64,000 nt of DNA from Bidens hawaiensis (GCA_021521415.1 JAIQDT010003573.1:186001-250000), one strand, 5' to 3'. Counted from the first letter of the stretch, positions 11,401 to 23,379 are shown. The notes: generated by a model from the letters alone, not told the origin. A program made the numbers and translations.

Positions 11401-12692
11401 AGAGAAGAATCCAAACTTTGAGGGAGAAACAAAAGAAACAGGCTGAAAAGGAAAAACCAGATGAAGTGCCTACTGTTGAAACACCCATCCCAGAGGAACC
11501 TAAGCCTAAACATGAGGATGAACCATTTCTCCCTTGGGAAAATTAAGAAATGATAAACATTCTAAGAAACATAATGATAAATCAAAGAGGAATGACTGAA
11601 GCAGACTTCAATGTCTTGGAAAAGGAGGATTTGAAATACCTCTTTTATATTAAAAAGGATGAATAGGAAAAAGCCCTAAGGGAAGGAGAGAACCCAAGAT
11701 ACTATGCTGATGGTAGGTTTGTACCTGCTGGATTGGCAAGAACTCCTGGCATGGATAAAATGTTAAAAGAACTTAAAGCAGCAGGACACAATGTTGTTGA
11801 ACTTGCCAATCTACCAACAGAGATGGTTGAGGCTATATACATTAATGTCTTTAACTTGAGGCCTAGCAAACCAAAGAAGTCCATTCCCTTCAGGCCTCCT
11901 ATTTCAAGAAGACTTCCAAGAGGAGGAAGAGATCAAGGAGGAAGAGGTGAATCAAGCAGTTCAGCACAACAAAGAACAAGACCACAATCTAATGTGGATC
12001 TACCAAGAGAACTGTACTTTGATTCTGTTACTGGTGCATTAAAGGTGATTATGGAGAGTAGACAATTGAGAGAAATTGTTGTGAGAAGTGACTTCCATGA
12101 ATTCAATGAAGAACAATTGAGAAGGATGGCCACTCTCAGATTGTATGATTACAGAAACAGAAGCAGATTGGCAGGTAGACAGATGAATGATCTGTCGAAA
12201 TTTTTGTGGGAAGAAGCTAACAAAGGGTTCAAGTTCCTAAAAGAAAAGAGAAATTGGAGAACAACCCAAACTCACAAGTCAAGAAGGACTGCAAAGCTAA
12301 AAAGAATGGACATAGCTGAGAGAGACTTTCAGATGACTTTCAGAGATGAGAATCCATTGTCCAACATGAATACTTGTATAAGTATGGGAAGAAGAATGAG
12401 ACGCCCCAACTACACAGTATAGAAGAATGGCATTATAACTGAAATTGAATACAAAGAAGATGATGATCATTTTGTACTGAGAAACTCTGATGGAAAAATA
12501 CTGGGGATCATTAAGAAAGATGAAGACTTGACATGCCTGCACAATGAAGACTTGATGGATATAAGGGATTTGGCTATACCAGAAAGTCACATTCACTACC
12601 AAGCCCTTAATATCTTCAAAATGAAAGCTGCTTCAGAGATAATCAATCGAAGACAAACCATTCATAATGCAAGAAAGAGACAAGATCAATAG
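8460..12692 (+). pseudogene. Third ORF (env-position protein) of element A, five premature stops
   Basis: One frame of 1410 codons from the ATG at 8460 to TAG at 12690. It is interrupted by TAG 9615, TAG 10635, TAA 11544, TAG 11664 and TAG 12420 but by no frameshift. Residues ~1-185 form a conserved domain (NHSLDFW, GSWTLMS, PFNFSKMIFEGLVGNL) shared with B and D. It resembles, from memory, a domain of predicted plant transposon proteins. Compared with D, part of the region after that domain is deleted in frame. The rest is acidic or lysine-rich, with probable coiled coils (~9170-9290, 10860-11440). A second conserved block (LPRELYFDSVTGALKVIMES, ~12000-12060) is shared with B. No signal peptide or membrane segment is visible, so an envelope role is unsupported. 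Function unknown. Confidence 0.85.
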
Positions 12693-12848
12693 AATAGGCT
12701 TTGTTTTGTAATGTCTTCGGACAACTTTCTGATTATGTAATTTGCTTATGTTATTTGAATATGTAATTTTGATTTTTGATTTGATGTGTATTTTTGCTAA
12801 GTGTAAGTAACCATAGAAATATTTTGGGTCAGCTGAGGTGTTCCAATC

Positions 12849-12891
12849 TAGGGGGGATTGTTGAGTCAAACAATTGACCTAAGGGGGAGAT
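12849..12891 (+). other. Duplicated polypurine tract of element A
   Basis: TAGGGGGGATTGTTGAGTCAA (12849 on) and AAGGGGGAGATTGTTGAGTC (12881 on) are near-identical tandem units, each a purine tract plus the first bases of the LTR. The 5' LTR continues AAAGATTTGACC like the second unit, so the second tract primed the last plus-strand synthesis. Element B has a single tract. Confidence 0.8.
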
Positions 12892-14079
12892 TGTTGAGTC
12901 AAAGATTTGACCAGAATGAAGTATATGGAATATTGGAATCTTCTCAACCTCCTCAGAATTCGCTAAGTATGGATCCGGGCACACCTTAGACATCCGATCA
13001 AGGTTTTACTTAGCCGGGTATGATATTTTGTCTATCGGGCAAGGTTTACTTCAAGAAGTCTTCTTTAGTGGATATCCGAGCAGGGTTTGCAAATTAGTGC
13101 ATTGCCGGGCAAGGTACACTAGTTTATGTAAATCCGGGCAAGGTTCACTTTATCAAGAAAGTCTGTTATTCAGAGCCAAGTATATTACTTTCCGAGTAAG
13201 GTTTGGTTAACCAAGTCCAAGAAGCCAAGTGATTGGAAGACCGGGCAAGGTATTCATTAATAAGTATGGTCCAAGTATGCTTGATGATCTAAAGGAATAT
13301 CTCTAAGTAATATCGGGTAAGGTTCAGCTCAAGCAAGGAACAGTACTCCCGAGTACACTTTGCTAATAAGTTATTTTATAGCAAAGAGCTGAAATGGATC
13401 ACTGAAGAACAAGGTTGCTCGTAAGGATTTGTCGGGCAAAGTTTGACAAAGCCAAGAAGACTTAAGTCTACCCGGTGAGTATTTTACTTGGTAACATACT
13501 CTTCAAGTAAAGTTTACCCGGAAACTGATTTCAAGTACACTTCTATGTTACCAAGTCCTGAAGGATGGCAGAGTACACAGCGTACTCGGAAAATGAAGAT
13601 TTATGAAAAGCCTACCCGGAAGACTTGTTTTACACTTAGTTTATTTTGAATATGTAATTTGAATATGTATGATTGTATTTAGGGTTTCTAGAAGGAATGA
13701 CAGCTGTCCTAGGTTGGCAGGCCTATAAATAGAATGTTTAGGGCACGCCGCCAAAGGGGGTACAATAAGGATAGACAGACACATTTATTGTGATAGAATA
13801 TATCGTGTGACGGCTGTCCTAGGATTCCTAAAACCCTAAATCAATTATCCACTTTGTATGATGAAAATTATATAGATGGAAATCTTTTGAGTGAATCCTG
13901 TGTGTGATTTCTACCTTTGATTATTCATAGCAACCGTATGTTTGTTATTGATTCCGCCTTTAACAAACGGATATCTTTCTAAATATAGCAACCTGTCATT
14001 AACTCTCTTGTCGGCACATTAATCTGTGTGAGTTATGACATGATTAAGTAAGATCCAGCTGAAATCGAGGGGCCTGACA
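12892..14079 (+). repeat. 3' LTR of element A
   Basis: 1188 bp beginning TGTTGAGTC after the purine tract and ending CCTGACA. Collinear with 1-1187, with a TATA box at 13723-13732. A one-base indel and roughly 34 substitutions separate it from the 5' LTR by eye. Confidence 0.95.
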
Positions 14080-15361
14080 ATGTAGCTCCTGGCATGGTAG
14101 ATTTTAAGCAACAAGCCACCTGAACCTCTTCATTATGACCTGTTTTTGTCCCATAAACTGACCCGCTAACATAAATTTGATCCGAAACTGCAATAAAGTT
14201 ACCTCAAAATAAAAAAAAATGTAGTCGTTTTGATGTGTTTTCGACCTGTAACAACACACTTAAAACTGACACACTAATACCCAACTATCATGAATGCTAA
14301 TTGTATTTATTGTTCCACTTTCTTATCAACAATTAGACGTGAGAGACAAAAATTTTAACCCACGCCTATAGCATTTGGGTTCAGGGTGATGTTCGTGTCT
14401 AACTGTGAACACGTATAGGTAAAGGGGTTGTGTTCAGTTGAACCCCACAGGTTTAAGCATTGGCTTCACATAATGACTCGTTTAACCCATCGCGTTTTTT
14501 AACCCATTCAAGCCATCCAAAAAAGAAACAAAAAAGGCTCACACAACATCATTGCTTGTAAAAACCATTTTAGCTAAAGGGGTTATGTTTGATTGAAGCC
14601 AACGGATTCAACCTTGATCATATAACCCTACTACGATCGTTAACCCATTCAAACCATCAACTAATAGAAACAAGAAAAGGCTCAGCCAACATCATTGCCT
14701 ATAAAGCTTATAATGCCATCACAACTTTAAATATTCTTAGCGAAAATCAAAAGCATAATGTTAAAGGCATATCGAAATTCCAAAACGCAATAAATAAAAT
14801 AATAATGAAAAACTAATTGCACAAATCCAACTGGGGCTCCTGCATATGTTACCAAAATATACCACAAAAATATAGTACCAACAACTCAAAAAAGTAACTG
14901 CCTTTGTAACCAAACATTATGTGTTCTTTCGCCCATCACATAAACGCAACAATAACAGAAATCCTCAAGATCCAAGTTAAATAAGTTAGAAAAGTCAAAT
15001 ATGATTAACGACTTGTTTCCCCTATATATGTGTATAGGTATTATTCTGAAATAAAAGGCAAATACATGTGTGCACGAATAGTACTGGTATAAGATTTAAG
15101 TAAAAATCAAATTATATGAAATCAATTTTGCAATCTAAGAGTAAAGTATGTAACTTTCAAAGCAACTGCAACTATTGTTGTGCTTTATGACTGTGTGCCT
15201 GTACCACGCGGTGTGATTGTGAAAAAAATGTTATTGAGCATACATACCAGTGACACCGGTGCCCAATTTTCGTAGTTAGGTAGTTGGCGCAGACGAAGAA
15301 ACTGGACATAATCGTTGTTTCTCAAACGTGTCTGATTGTAATGGGATGGTAGGAAGAATAG
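14080..15361 (-). pseudogene. Possible broken host gene: two candidate exons, unidentified
   Basis: On the minus strand a 38-codon open stretch (15361-15248, ending LRQLPNYENWAPVSL) stops at CACTG|GTATGT. An acceptor TTCAG at 14124-14120 opens GTGGCTTGTTGC..., in phase, reading VACCLKSTMPGAT until 14080, where the LTR of element A begins. A (CT)n tract about 200 nt upstream is like a plant 5' UTR. I do not recognise the protein. The intron-like stretch between them includes a degenerate ~160-bp direct duplication (14415-14560 and 14575-14715). Weak evidence: no ATG, short exons. Confidence 0.3.
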
Positions 15362-15569
15362 TTAAGCAACATATCGCCACCGTTACCGCCACCTAGAGTT
15401 TCGAAATCGAACCCGGGTAACAGTAAACAGTGAAAACACCACACCGCCGCCACCAAGGGTTCGAAAATCGAACCCGACAACAGTGAGCGATGAATAGCGA
15501 GCGAGGAACTAAGAAATCATCATGGACCTGAGAGAAAGAGTTGAGAAACGGTGGTTGCAATACCTTAAC

Positions 15570-15571
<2 letters not shown>

Positions 15572-15604
<33 letters not shown>
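15572..15604. repeat. (GA)n microsatellite
   Basis: About 16 uninterrupted AG/GA units. Confidence 0.95.
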
Positions 15605-15609
<5 letters not shown>

Positions 15610-16549
15610 GCATTGAGGATATCGAAGGAGCTGAAGGCTCGGAAGAAAATGATTGGAAGAATAAGCGAGGAGTGGGAGACAAATTAAACTGCATGATGTA
15701 CAACTCTTAATGCCTAAGTTCACCTGAAATTGTAAATATATAAATTTATGTATATGGAAAGTAGTGAATCGAATAATTAAATCAAATGCATTGTTTATTT
15801 ATCATTCTCACAAAAGAGTTGAAATATGCTTAGCTATGATGCCAGAAATGTCATATTCTCAAAATCTCATTATTGTTTTACAAAGGGACATCAAATTTAA
15901 GCCCCACATGATTTATATGACTTGATCATGTCATTATTACTTATGCTATATTATGTGAAGAGAAAGTTGTTTATAAAATAAATCAAGTATAGCAATTTGC
16001 ATTTGTCATATCTCAAATATGCTCTGGATATAAAAGCATGATACTTGTTTGTTTCTTCTTCATTGCTTGAAGTGAGTGTGATTAATATAATGATTGTTGT
16101 ATATATCAAGATCATGGGAATAATTGAGAAAATTGTAATAAATGATATGCATGTTAATAATAATGAGACCAACCACAAGAAGTGGCAAAGGGCTTAATCA
16201 TGAGAACACAATATGAAAATATAAAAAGTGATATATCATGGTCGTTTGAAATGATAATATATTGTTCTCTCATGTTTTATATGTTGTATGAAATAAGCAT
16301 AATACATATATGATCATAAATCAGAAGTTTATGGATCATTCTTATCTAATGGTATGACTGGTTATACCACACCGAGTCAATGATGTGAAATAAATTGAAG
16401 AACCAAAAGATTCTTCTTAATAACACATGTAATATTTTTCTCAAGGGGAATTATTTATTTAACTGAAGGAGCGTGTGAATCCCTAAATATTATGGAATTG
16501 ATAATAGGATACACATATCCTAACATGATACCATTTAGTACTTTAAAAT
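15605..16549. other. AT-rich stretch without recognisable gene
   Basis: I see no coding similarity or repeat structure. It could be the unrecognisable 5' part of the decayed copia element that follows. Confidence 0.5.
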
Positions 16550-19050
16550 TGATGCGTCGTCTAAATGGTTATCAAGTTCGCAACTTCAAATTTGCGTGAT
16601 TTATGACTTAGCTAATGAGATAGCAAGCATATAATTCCAGATTATCATATTTATTTTGATAATTATACTTAATTTAATTCCCAAGTTTTCTGTTCATTAA
16701 AAGAAGTGTTGAATTATTATACCATATATTCACACACAAATTGCTTTTATTAAGACATTCATTGAACGCCTAGAATTGATTTCAAAGCAAGTGATCTTAA
16801 GAGCAACAATTCATGTTTGGATTTGGATACATGTACTTTACATACATATAATAATCACTCCCCATTAAAGTTGGTTTTGGTCCAAACCACGTACTTCCCA
16901 TCAAGGATTTGGTTATGTGATATGAAATAAAATTGATTCACCACAACTCACAAAGATAGAACATAAAAGGAAGTTGGGAATATGTTGGGCATGAAACATA
17001 TTTATTATTAATGAGAGATATGTTTATAGCTCATTGGTTTTCATTTTATGTGAACTAACATTCCCAACGTTAAGGGGAGACAAAAAGTAGTTATAAAATG
17101 AATGAACTAACATTGATCCTCATAATAAACCATGTGAATGAAAAGTTCAAAAGATAGTTCTTTTATCAAATATTAAATAATCAATTACCAAACATGTTCA
17201 CTGACCTAAATAGAGTGACTATTAAGTCACATAAATCAACTGCTTATGCTCGGATTAATATTAGTGTCATAGAAGGACAATCATATATTGGTAATGAGTC
17301 TATGGCACACCTAAAGCGTGGTAGACTGGTCGATTCCAAAGATAAAAAATTTCCTAGAAAATTGGAGCAAGTAATCAAAGTGGTCAAGTCGAGGCACGGT
17401 AAAAGGTCTCTTGAAGAGATATTGGGTATGATGGTTCCAGGAGAACCTTAGGTACCTGAAAATAATGAGTTCTTAGTAAATTATATTGTATCATGTCTAC
17501 AGAATATATGGAATCGAAATAAAGACGGAAGTAAGGCAGTGTTAAAATTCCCAAGATTTAAGATCTGCCTATGAATGAAAACATATAAATGATTGGCCAA
17601 AATTGAAAGACGGAAGTAAGGCAGTGTTAAAATTCCCAAGATAAACGAAAAGTTTTCGGATCAACAATCTATACAACTAAAATTGTAATATATGTTAGAT
17701 ACAAACGGGTCTTTTATGTGGGTTATGAAAATTCAATTAAGTGTTATAAGACAAAATTGGTGGCATAAGGATTTTGCAATGACCCATGATTGATTATGAG
17801 GAGACACGTTCTTTAATGGTGGAAGCAATGACTTTCCGATGCATGAATAGTCTGGTAATACAAAGAGAGAATTGATATACGTCTAATAAATGTTGTGATT
17901 CAGTTGATATTGAAAGTTTACATGAAAGTCTACGAATGACTTAAAATTTTGAATTATCAAATCAAGTAAATCAGTTCTCAAGAACATTATGACTCATGTT
18001 GTGTATATAGTCATATATGAATACATTATGATTATTTTATATGTTAAATATAGCTGAAACTCCAAAAGAGTTCCTAAGTACGTGAATGCTTAAAAGGTTA
18101 ACTGCAACATCTTAAGGATGTAATTCTTTTGCACCAATAAGCGTATATAGAAGTAATGGTACATGATGTAATTCTTTGTATAAATCAAGAAATATTTTGA
18201 TAAAGAGGGAGATAAGTTGGATATACTTAGCCATACTTTTATCAAAATTTCACTCTTAAAAGTTCATTATAATCATACAGTGATTATGTAAACATCATCA
18301 AGAGAAATTTATGAGCTTTTAAAGAGAAAATTTTTTTTCAAAGACCTTGACAAGGTGTGATTATTGCTTGACTTATAGTTTGAGTATATGTGTACTTATA
18401 TGTTTATAAATCCATCAAAGATCTAGGAAATGCTGAGACATTTTGCCATGGACAAATTTAATACTTTTAGCACGTTAAAGGATGTCAAACAATGACTCTA
18501 TATCATTGTCTATCTGAATATGAATATTATTGGTTCGGAAATACCATAATTAAATGCATATGTGCATTATGTCGCACTGTTAGCTAAATATGATTATTAT
18601 TTTCTTTATTTATATTAATCTGCATGTGTCTTGCTAGGAGACATCAGAATGGGTTAAAACATGTATTTCAGGTATGAAAGATATGTGTCTATATTTTACT
18701 AACCCATCAAAACAAGTTTGGCTAGTCTTGTTGATGCAGAGAAACACAACAGGATCATAGTATTTACCAGATGAAGCAATAAAAGTTTTCACGTGAAGAT
18801 CATACAACATTATTCAACTTTAGGATTTAAATGTCAAGGGACGAAGACGCAAATGATTGACTACAAATGTTTTCGGTAACTTTCATAGAAGATCGATATC
18901 TACCATTCTAACGGATATATAAATCAGGGGGAGACAATATGTGTTGCACTCTTTTTTCCTTAGCTATGGTTTTGTCCCACTGGGTTTTCCTAGCAAGGTT
19001 TTTAACGGGGCAACATTCCCAAGCGTATTAAGTTGATAACCAAGGGGGAG
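16550..19050 (+). pseudogene. Strongly decayed Ty1/copia pol, different lineage (element F)
   Basis: Scattered pieces follow a copia polyprotein in order. The integrase core remnant is at ~16600-16780 (AATTCCCAAGTTTTC, TTCACACACAAATTGCTTTT, matching FTSQ.F...VHTQNGLAE). An 85-codon stretch at 17194-17451 (FTDLNRVTIKSH...HLKRGRLVDSKDKK) matches the linker before RT. RT/RNase H remnants at ~18440-18760 resemble the HF.MDK and WNGIKHIFRYLR motifs. Many stops and shifts make it non-functional. A 36-bp unit, AAAGACGGAAGTAAGGCAGT and onward, occurs at 17521 and 17606. The 3' LTR follows at 19051; no 5' LTR was found. Confidence 0.75.
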
Positions 19051-19235
19051 TGTTTTAAATATATATTATTGTGGTTATCAATATCTAATATAGATTTGGC
19101 TTGTTCTCCAAGTTTTCCAACCCTATATATACATCTCATGTATCTCTTTGTAATATACACATGATTAATGAAATCTACTTCTTTCTTTTTATATTTTCTT
19201 CTCTTATGTTTTAGCTATTAGGCTTGTTCATAACA
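19051..19235 (+). repeat. Short 3' LTR of element F
   Basis: TGTTTTAAATATA...GTTCATAACA (185 bp) has inverted TGTT/AACA ends and follows the polypurine tract CAAGGGGGAG (19041-19050). The preceding CCACTGGGTTTTCCTAGCAA...GTTTTTAACG stretch is typical just before the 3' LTR of such copia elements. Confidence 0.8.
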
Positions 19236-19989
19236 TTTATTTGCAGGGTTCACTTTGTTAATTCTGATGTCAATTTTGTTGATTGGCAGTAGGTGCAATG
19301 GGAAGGGTTTGTTTGCCCTTTTGGTTTCAAACATGAAAAGACTAATGTGCTCAAAGTGGCCAATTTAGTAATTGGTATGAAGTAAAGCAGCCATTTGGTT
19401 TTGAGTTGGGCTTATGATGATACGCGTTTTTACGGGCCATTTTTAGTCGGTTTGTTTCAAAAGGGCTATGATGATAGTTGAGGCGGCTATCATTCCGAGT
19501 CTCTGATTCAGAACCATTGATGGTGGTAGAGTCGTGATGGATTCAAAAACTGTCTATATCGATGACTATTCATATGATCTCCCCAGCAACGCGGGGTAAG
19601 AATACTTGTTTTATCTAATATGTAACTTCAATGTAAGATGAATACATGAGAAAATAAAGTATATTATGAATACAAATAACGCTGATGCAAACATTATTTA
19701 GCAATAAACTTAATTTCGAATTTAAAAGCCATCATATATAGAAAATTAGCACCTTGATTCACCTCCTTTTAAACATATAATATGTCCCATGCGTACTTGT
19801 GAGTTGTGAACACAGTTTGACCATTACGCAAGGTCAACTGCTACATGTACGCTATCATCTAATCTGACAAAATTCCGGTTGGGCAAGGCAGTTCTGCAGA
19901 TACTTAATTCAGATCTCCGTCATCTCTTCCTGATTAATAAATATGTATGGTTTTTGAATATTTATGCTAAAATACATTCATGCCCCTGG
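19236..19989. other. Intergenic stretch, no gene seen
   Basis: No coding similarity seen. A small hairpin CCCCAGCAACGCGGGG lies at 19581-19596. Confidence 0.5.
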
Positions 19990-21483
19990 AGAAACATTCA
20001 AACTCATGCTTTTTGATTTGTAGAATATGCGCTCCAACCACCAAGGGCAAGTATGACATGTGTCCCAATGTTGATAACACCTGCATATAGATGTATGTCC
20101 ACTTTTGTATATAACCAATTTGACGATTTGACCAATAGTCAAACTCATGTATCAAAGTGTTTAGTAAAACGTTGAAATGTAACATGTCAAACATGTTAAC
20201 TGTTAATAAAAGTATAACAAAGTGTTTGAAGCCTCCTAAATTGTTTTTCTTAGGAAATCTGGATTAAAAAATTAAAACATTATAAATTATATTGACTAAT
20301 GAATCATCACTGATACTAAAGAAAATAGATACAAAAACATGTTTTGTTCTTTTTGACCACCTATAATTTTCATATGCTAATAAACGACTTAAAATAAAAC
20401 CGAGCAAGAATAAAAGTGCGGTCTACTTTGAAATGGCTCCAGTCCAATACACACCAACCGCCATTGTAAGAAACGAAGGTTGCAATAGTCCAGCTGCTCC
20501 AGCCTGCAACAAACCAATTACAACTTTGATGTTTTAGCCAAATAGCGTTATCAATGAAATTAATTGTTATTGTAATAAAATAGTCTTTCTGGTTAAAGCT
20601 AACCTTTAAAATGCCAAGTTGCTTGACCATTATGACAGTCATGAATGTTGCTCCAACACCCATAAAAGCACATAAGCAACTAAGCCCTCCAATAAGAGAT
20701 GGGCTTAAAACCTGTAAAAAGGTTAAAAAAACATCCTAAACATAAAACCGACAAATAATGACCAACCCATTTAACATGGTTATCTAAACATGCCAAATGC
20801 GTTGGTGGGTAAGCATCAAGTTTTAAACTTGTTAATCGGGTTGGTGGGTTGTAAAAAATGTGTTAAACAATCATATACGGGTTAGTGGCTCGGCCCGTTG
20901 AACTCATTTATTTAAACGTGTCAAACCTGTAATCATCAAGTCGTAAACATGTTAATCGGGTTGGTGGGTTGTATAAAATGGGTTAAACGGGCCATATACA
21001 CATTAGTGAGTTGATCCGTTTAACTAAACCGATTGGCAAGTCGACCACTTTAACTAAAATCAAAGTGGACATATTCTTGAAAAGCCCACAAGTAATTGAT
21101 GAAACAAAATCAACTAAAGGGCACCAATATGCAGATATACAATACCAAAAGTTGAAAGTCGATCGAATTGTTATTGGGACAATTATCACGAATAAGAATT
21201 ACAACAATCAAAATTAACTATTGTTATCAAACCCTTGAAATCGGAGTAATAATTACCTACATCGGTCGGCTCGTGAGGGGGGCTGAAACCTATGGCTGGT
21301 ATCCGCTGGTACTTAAAAGGCAGAGGGTGGTAACGCACTAATTGAATGTCGTGATTATGACAATCATCGCCCTTACATTAGCATTCAATTATGCTGGTGA
21401 ATGTCAATCATCGCCGGAGTGAAATTAAAGTTTGCCGGAGGAAGAATGTAACGCAATATTAAAGTCGTCGGCGATGAAGCCAT
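19990..21483 (-). pseudogene. Remnant of plastid ferroportin-type transporter gene (IREG3/MAR1-like)
   Basis: Minus-strand exon-like pieces appear in family order. A start ATG at 21483 opens MASSPTTLILRYILPP, transit-peptide-like, stopped after 32 codons. An exon at 20711-20604 (cag|GTTTTA...AAAG|gttagc, 36 codons) reads VLSPSLIGG...FMGVGATFM...VKQLGILK. The next, from 20503, reads AGAAGLLQPSFLTMAVGVYW and then a TAG. A fourth, from 20080, reads VLSTLGHMSYLPLVVGAHIL. From memory these match consecutive membrane segments near the C-terminus of SLC40/ferroportin proteins of plastids (LSRLGHMSYDVVG...). Middle and last exons are absent and stops are present, so it is a pseudogene. The large intron contains a direct repeat (20831 and 20951, period 120). 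Confidence 0.55.
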
Positions 21484-23352
21484 CATAAATATAACGGCGT
21501 CTAAGCTCAATTACCATTTTTTCCTCTTTATATGTATTATAGGTAATATAAATATAGATTATTAATATTTCCCTCCCTTGATAACACTATCCTTTATTAA
21601 TGGTTTTGTTTCTACTTCGTAATGCATTTTGTTTCTTCTCGATTAATTCGTAATGTATTTTGCTTCATCTTGATTAATTCCGCTCTATGCACCCATCATA
21701 ACCAATTTAGTTTTTTCATCAATCAATCAGTCAATGTGTACTTGATAGAGCCATATTTCTCTTACACCAAAGATTTTAGGTTCAACATAGACAAATGAGT
21801 AGATAGGTTTATTTTTGTAAATAAGCATAAGTAACTTTTATTGTTAAAAAATATTATTATTTTTTCGTTTAATGATTTCAAAATAATTATATAATCAAAG
21901 TTATTTCAGTGTAGAATATAAAACTCGTGGTTATGGTAAACATGACATTACGTCACATACCAATATTTAATGTTTGTTAACTTATCTGGAAGTAGTCACG
22001 GTGCTTTATATAAGGCCATGGAGTATACTTTAACCCATCTTAAAAGCTTCACATCGTTATGTTTTTCTCTTTCATTTTATGTCATCCAAAGGAAATGGTT
22101 TAACCCATTTAACACATAATTAATATAACAAATCAATCAGTAATTAATACATAATTAATATATATTGTTCATTTTAACCCGTTGAAAGCATATATAGCCC
22201 ATGGACCTTTTTAACACACTTAACACAAGTGGGGGGTGGTTTAATCCAACTTTCAAGTGTCATGTATATTTAACCTATGTAGGAGTTAGACTACACCCAT
22301 GCCCTAAGATTTGAAGGGCTAGAAATGAAGACGAGAAGATTTAAAAAGATATACTTTTGACACCAATCAGTTAAGGATAAACGGTTATTTGATAGTCAAC
22401 TAGTTATTAATAAACAAAACTAGTTATTAATAAACAAAACGGATAAAACTTAGCTGGCTTCCTCAAGATTTTTCTCTAATGCAGTAAACATTATTTATAT
22501 ATAAAATATCAATATAATAAATTATATCAAAAGCAAGTTTATGTGCAATGTCTTAAGTATCGTGATCACCCTTTAGGAAACCTTTGTGATTGCATATCGT
22601 ATTTGATTATGATATTTATTAAATAATTTATATCAAGTTAGAAAAGTAGTTTGATAAGATTGGGCTGTATGCCTGTATGTCTCCAATGGGTCCGCGCTTT
22701 TTGCCTTCAGTACCACAAAAGTATGGTGATGTTTCCGCCCAAGCCCTCACCTTACCGGTTTCTCTCTCGGCATTCACAATTTTTTCTTCCTCCCCTTCCT
22801 ACCTTAACGTGCTAAAAACCACCGTTGAAGATGTTTTTGTGTTAATATACCTACATTTTTTTTACCTATTTCATTATGTAAACTCACCACTATATACAAA
22901 TGTCTATCTAGTTCAAATTTTTATAGTTAGATTTACATTTTAGATATGTAAAAAAACAAATAAATTTGAAATAGAGCTAGTATAAAATTTTCAATTTTAC
23001 CGGAGATGCTTTGAGCTTGTAGACGTATCAAGCAACCAAACAATTTTAACACCGGGGCCGGTGACCCATCGACCATCATCATCGACCATCGCTTAGAGAA
23101 AGAGAAAATTTTATGAGTTGGAGTCCCAAAATAAAAATAAATTTGACGTGAAAAAAAATAAAAAAAGCAACCAAACAATTTGACGTAGAAAATGAAAAAC
23201 TGATTTCACATATTCAGTTCAACCTAGTTGACGATGCCAGGTCATGTTTAACCTCTTAGGCTATGTGTAGTGGAGGGACTAGAAAATTAGGCGTTTTGCG
23301 TCATGTGACGCCCAGTCAGCAAATGGTTGTTTTGTTTTTAAGGTGTAATGGT
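21484..23352. other. AT-rich intergenic stretch, no gene supported
   Basis: Only minor structure: a 20-bp unit AACTAGTTATTAATAAACAA occurs twice near 22396-22440. An open stretch at 22677-22943 has no recognisable similarity and low-complexity composition. Confidence 0.5.
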
Positions 23353-23379
23353 GTTGTAGCTAGAGGTGCACAAATCGGT

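Larger units (their letters stand above)
1..14079 (+). mobile_element. SIRE-type Ty1/copia LTR retrotransposon, element A (non-autonomous)
   Basis: Direct LTRs at 1-1187 and 12892-14079 have TG...CA ends; the window starts two bases inside the 5' LTR. A primer-binding site, gag, the C-terminal part of pol, a long spacer, a third ORF and a polypurine tract lie between them in the order of SIRE/Maximus copia elements. Protease, integrase and the N-terminal half of reverse transcriptase are missing, so it could move only with proteins from another copy. A by-eye alignment gives about 35 differences over ~1188 LTR positions (~3%). The putative target duplication after the 3' LTR is ATGTA (14080-14084); its partner is outside the window. 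Confidence 0.95.

Noticed and set aside
9615..12422. TAG read as sense codon in the third ORF
   Set aside because: TAA also interrupts it and gag has TAG, TGA and TAA stops; nuclear plant genes use the standard code. Decay is simpler.
8460..12692. Calling the third ORF an envelope gene
   Set aside because: Position fits but no signal peptide or membrane helix is visible in A, B or D.
15605..15690. Short frame MEALRISKELKARKK as start of an E2 ubiquitin-conjugating enzyme
   Set aside because: Only a loose resemblance to the E2 N-terminus and it stops after 27 codons.
17194..17451. 85-codon open stretch as a host gene
   Set aside because: Matches the linker region of copia polyproteins and lies between other decayed pol pieces with an LTR downstream.
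19581..19596. Helitron 3' hairpin (CCCCAGCAACGCGGGG)
   Set aside because: No CTRR terminus at the expected distance and no 5' TC partner found.
22677..22943. 88-codon open stretch as a gene
   Set aside because: No recognisable domain, no conserved neighbours, T-rich hydrophobic tail typical of chance frames in AT-rich DNA.
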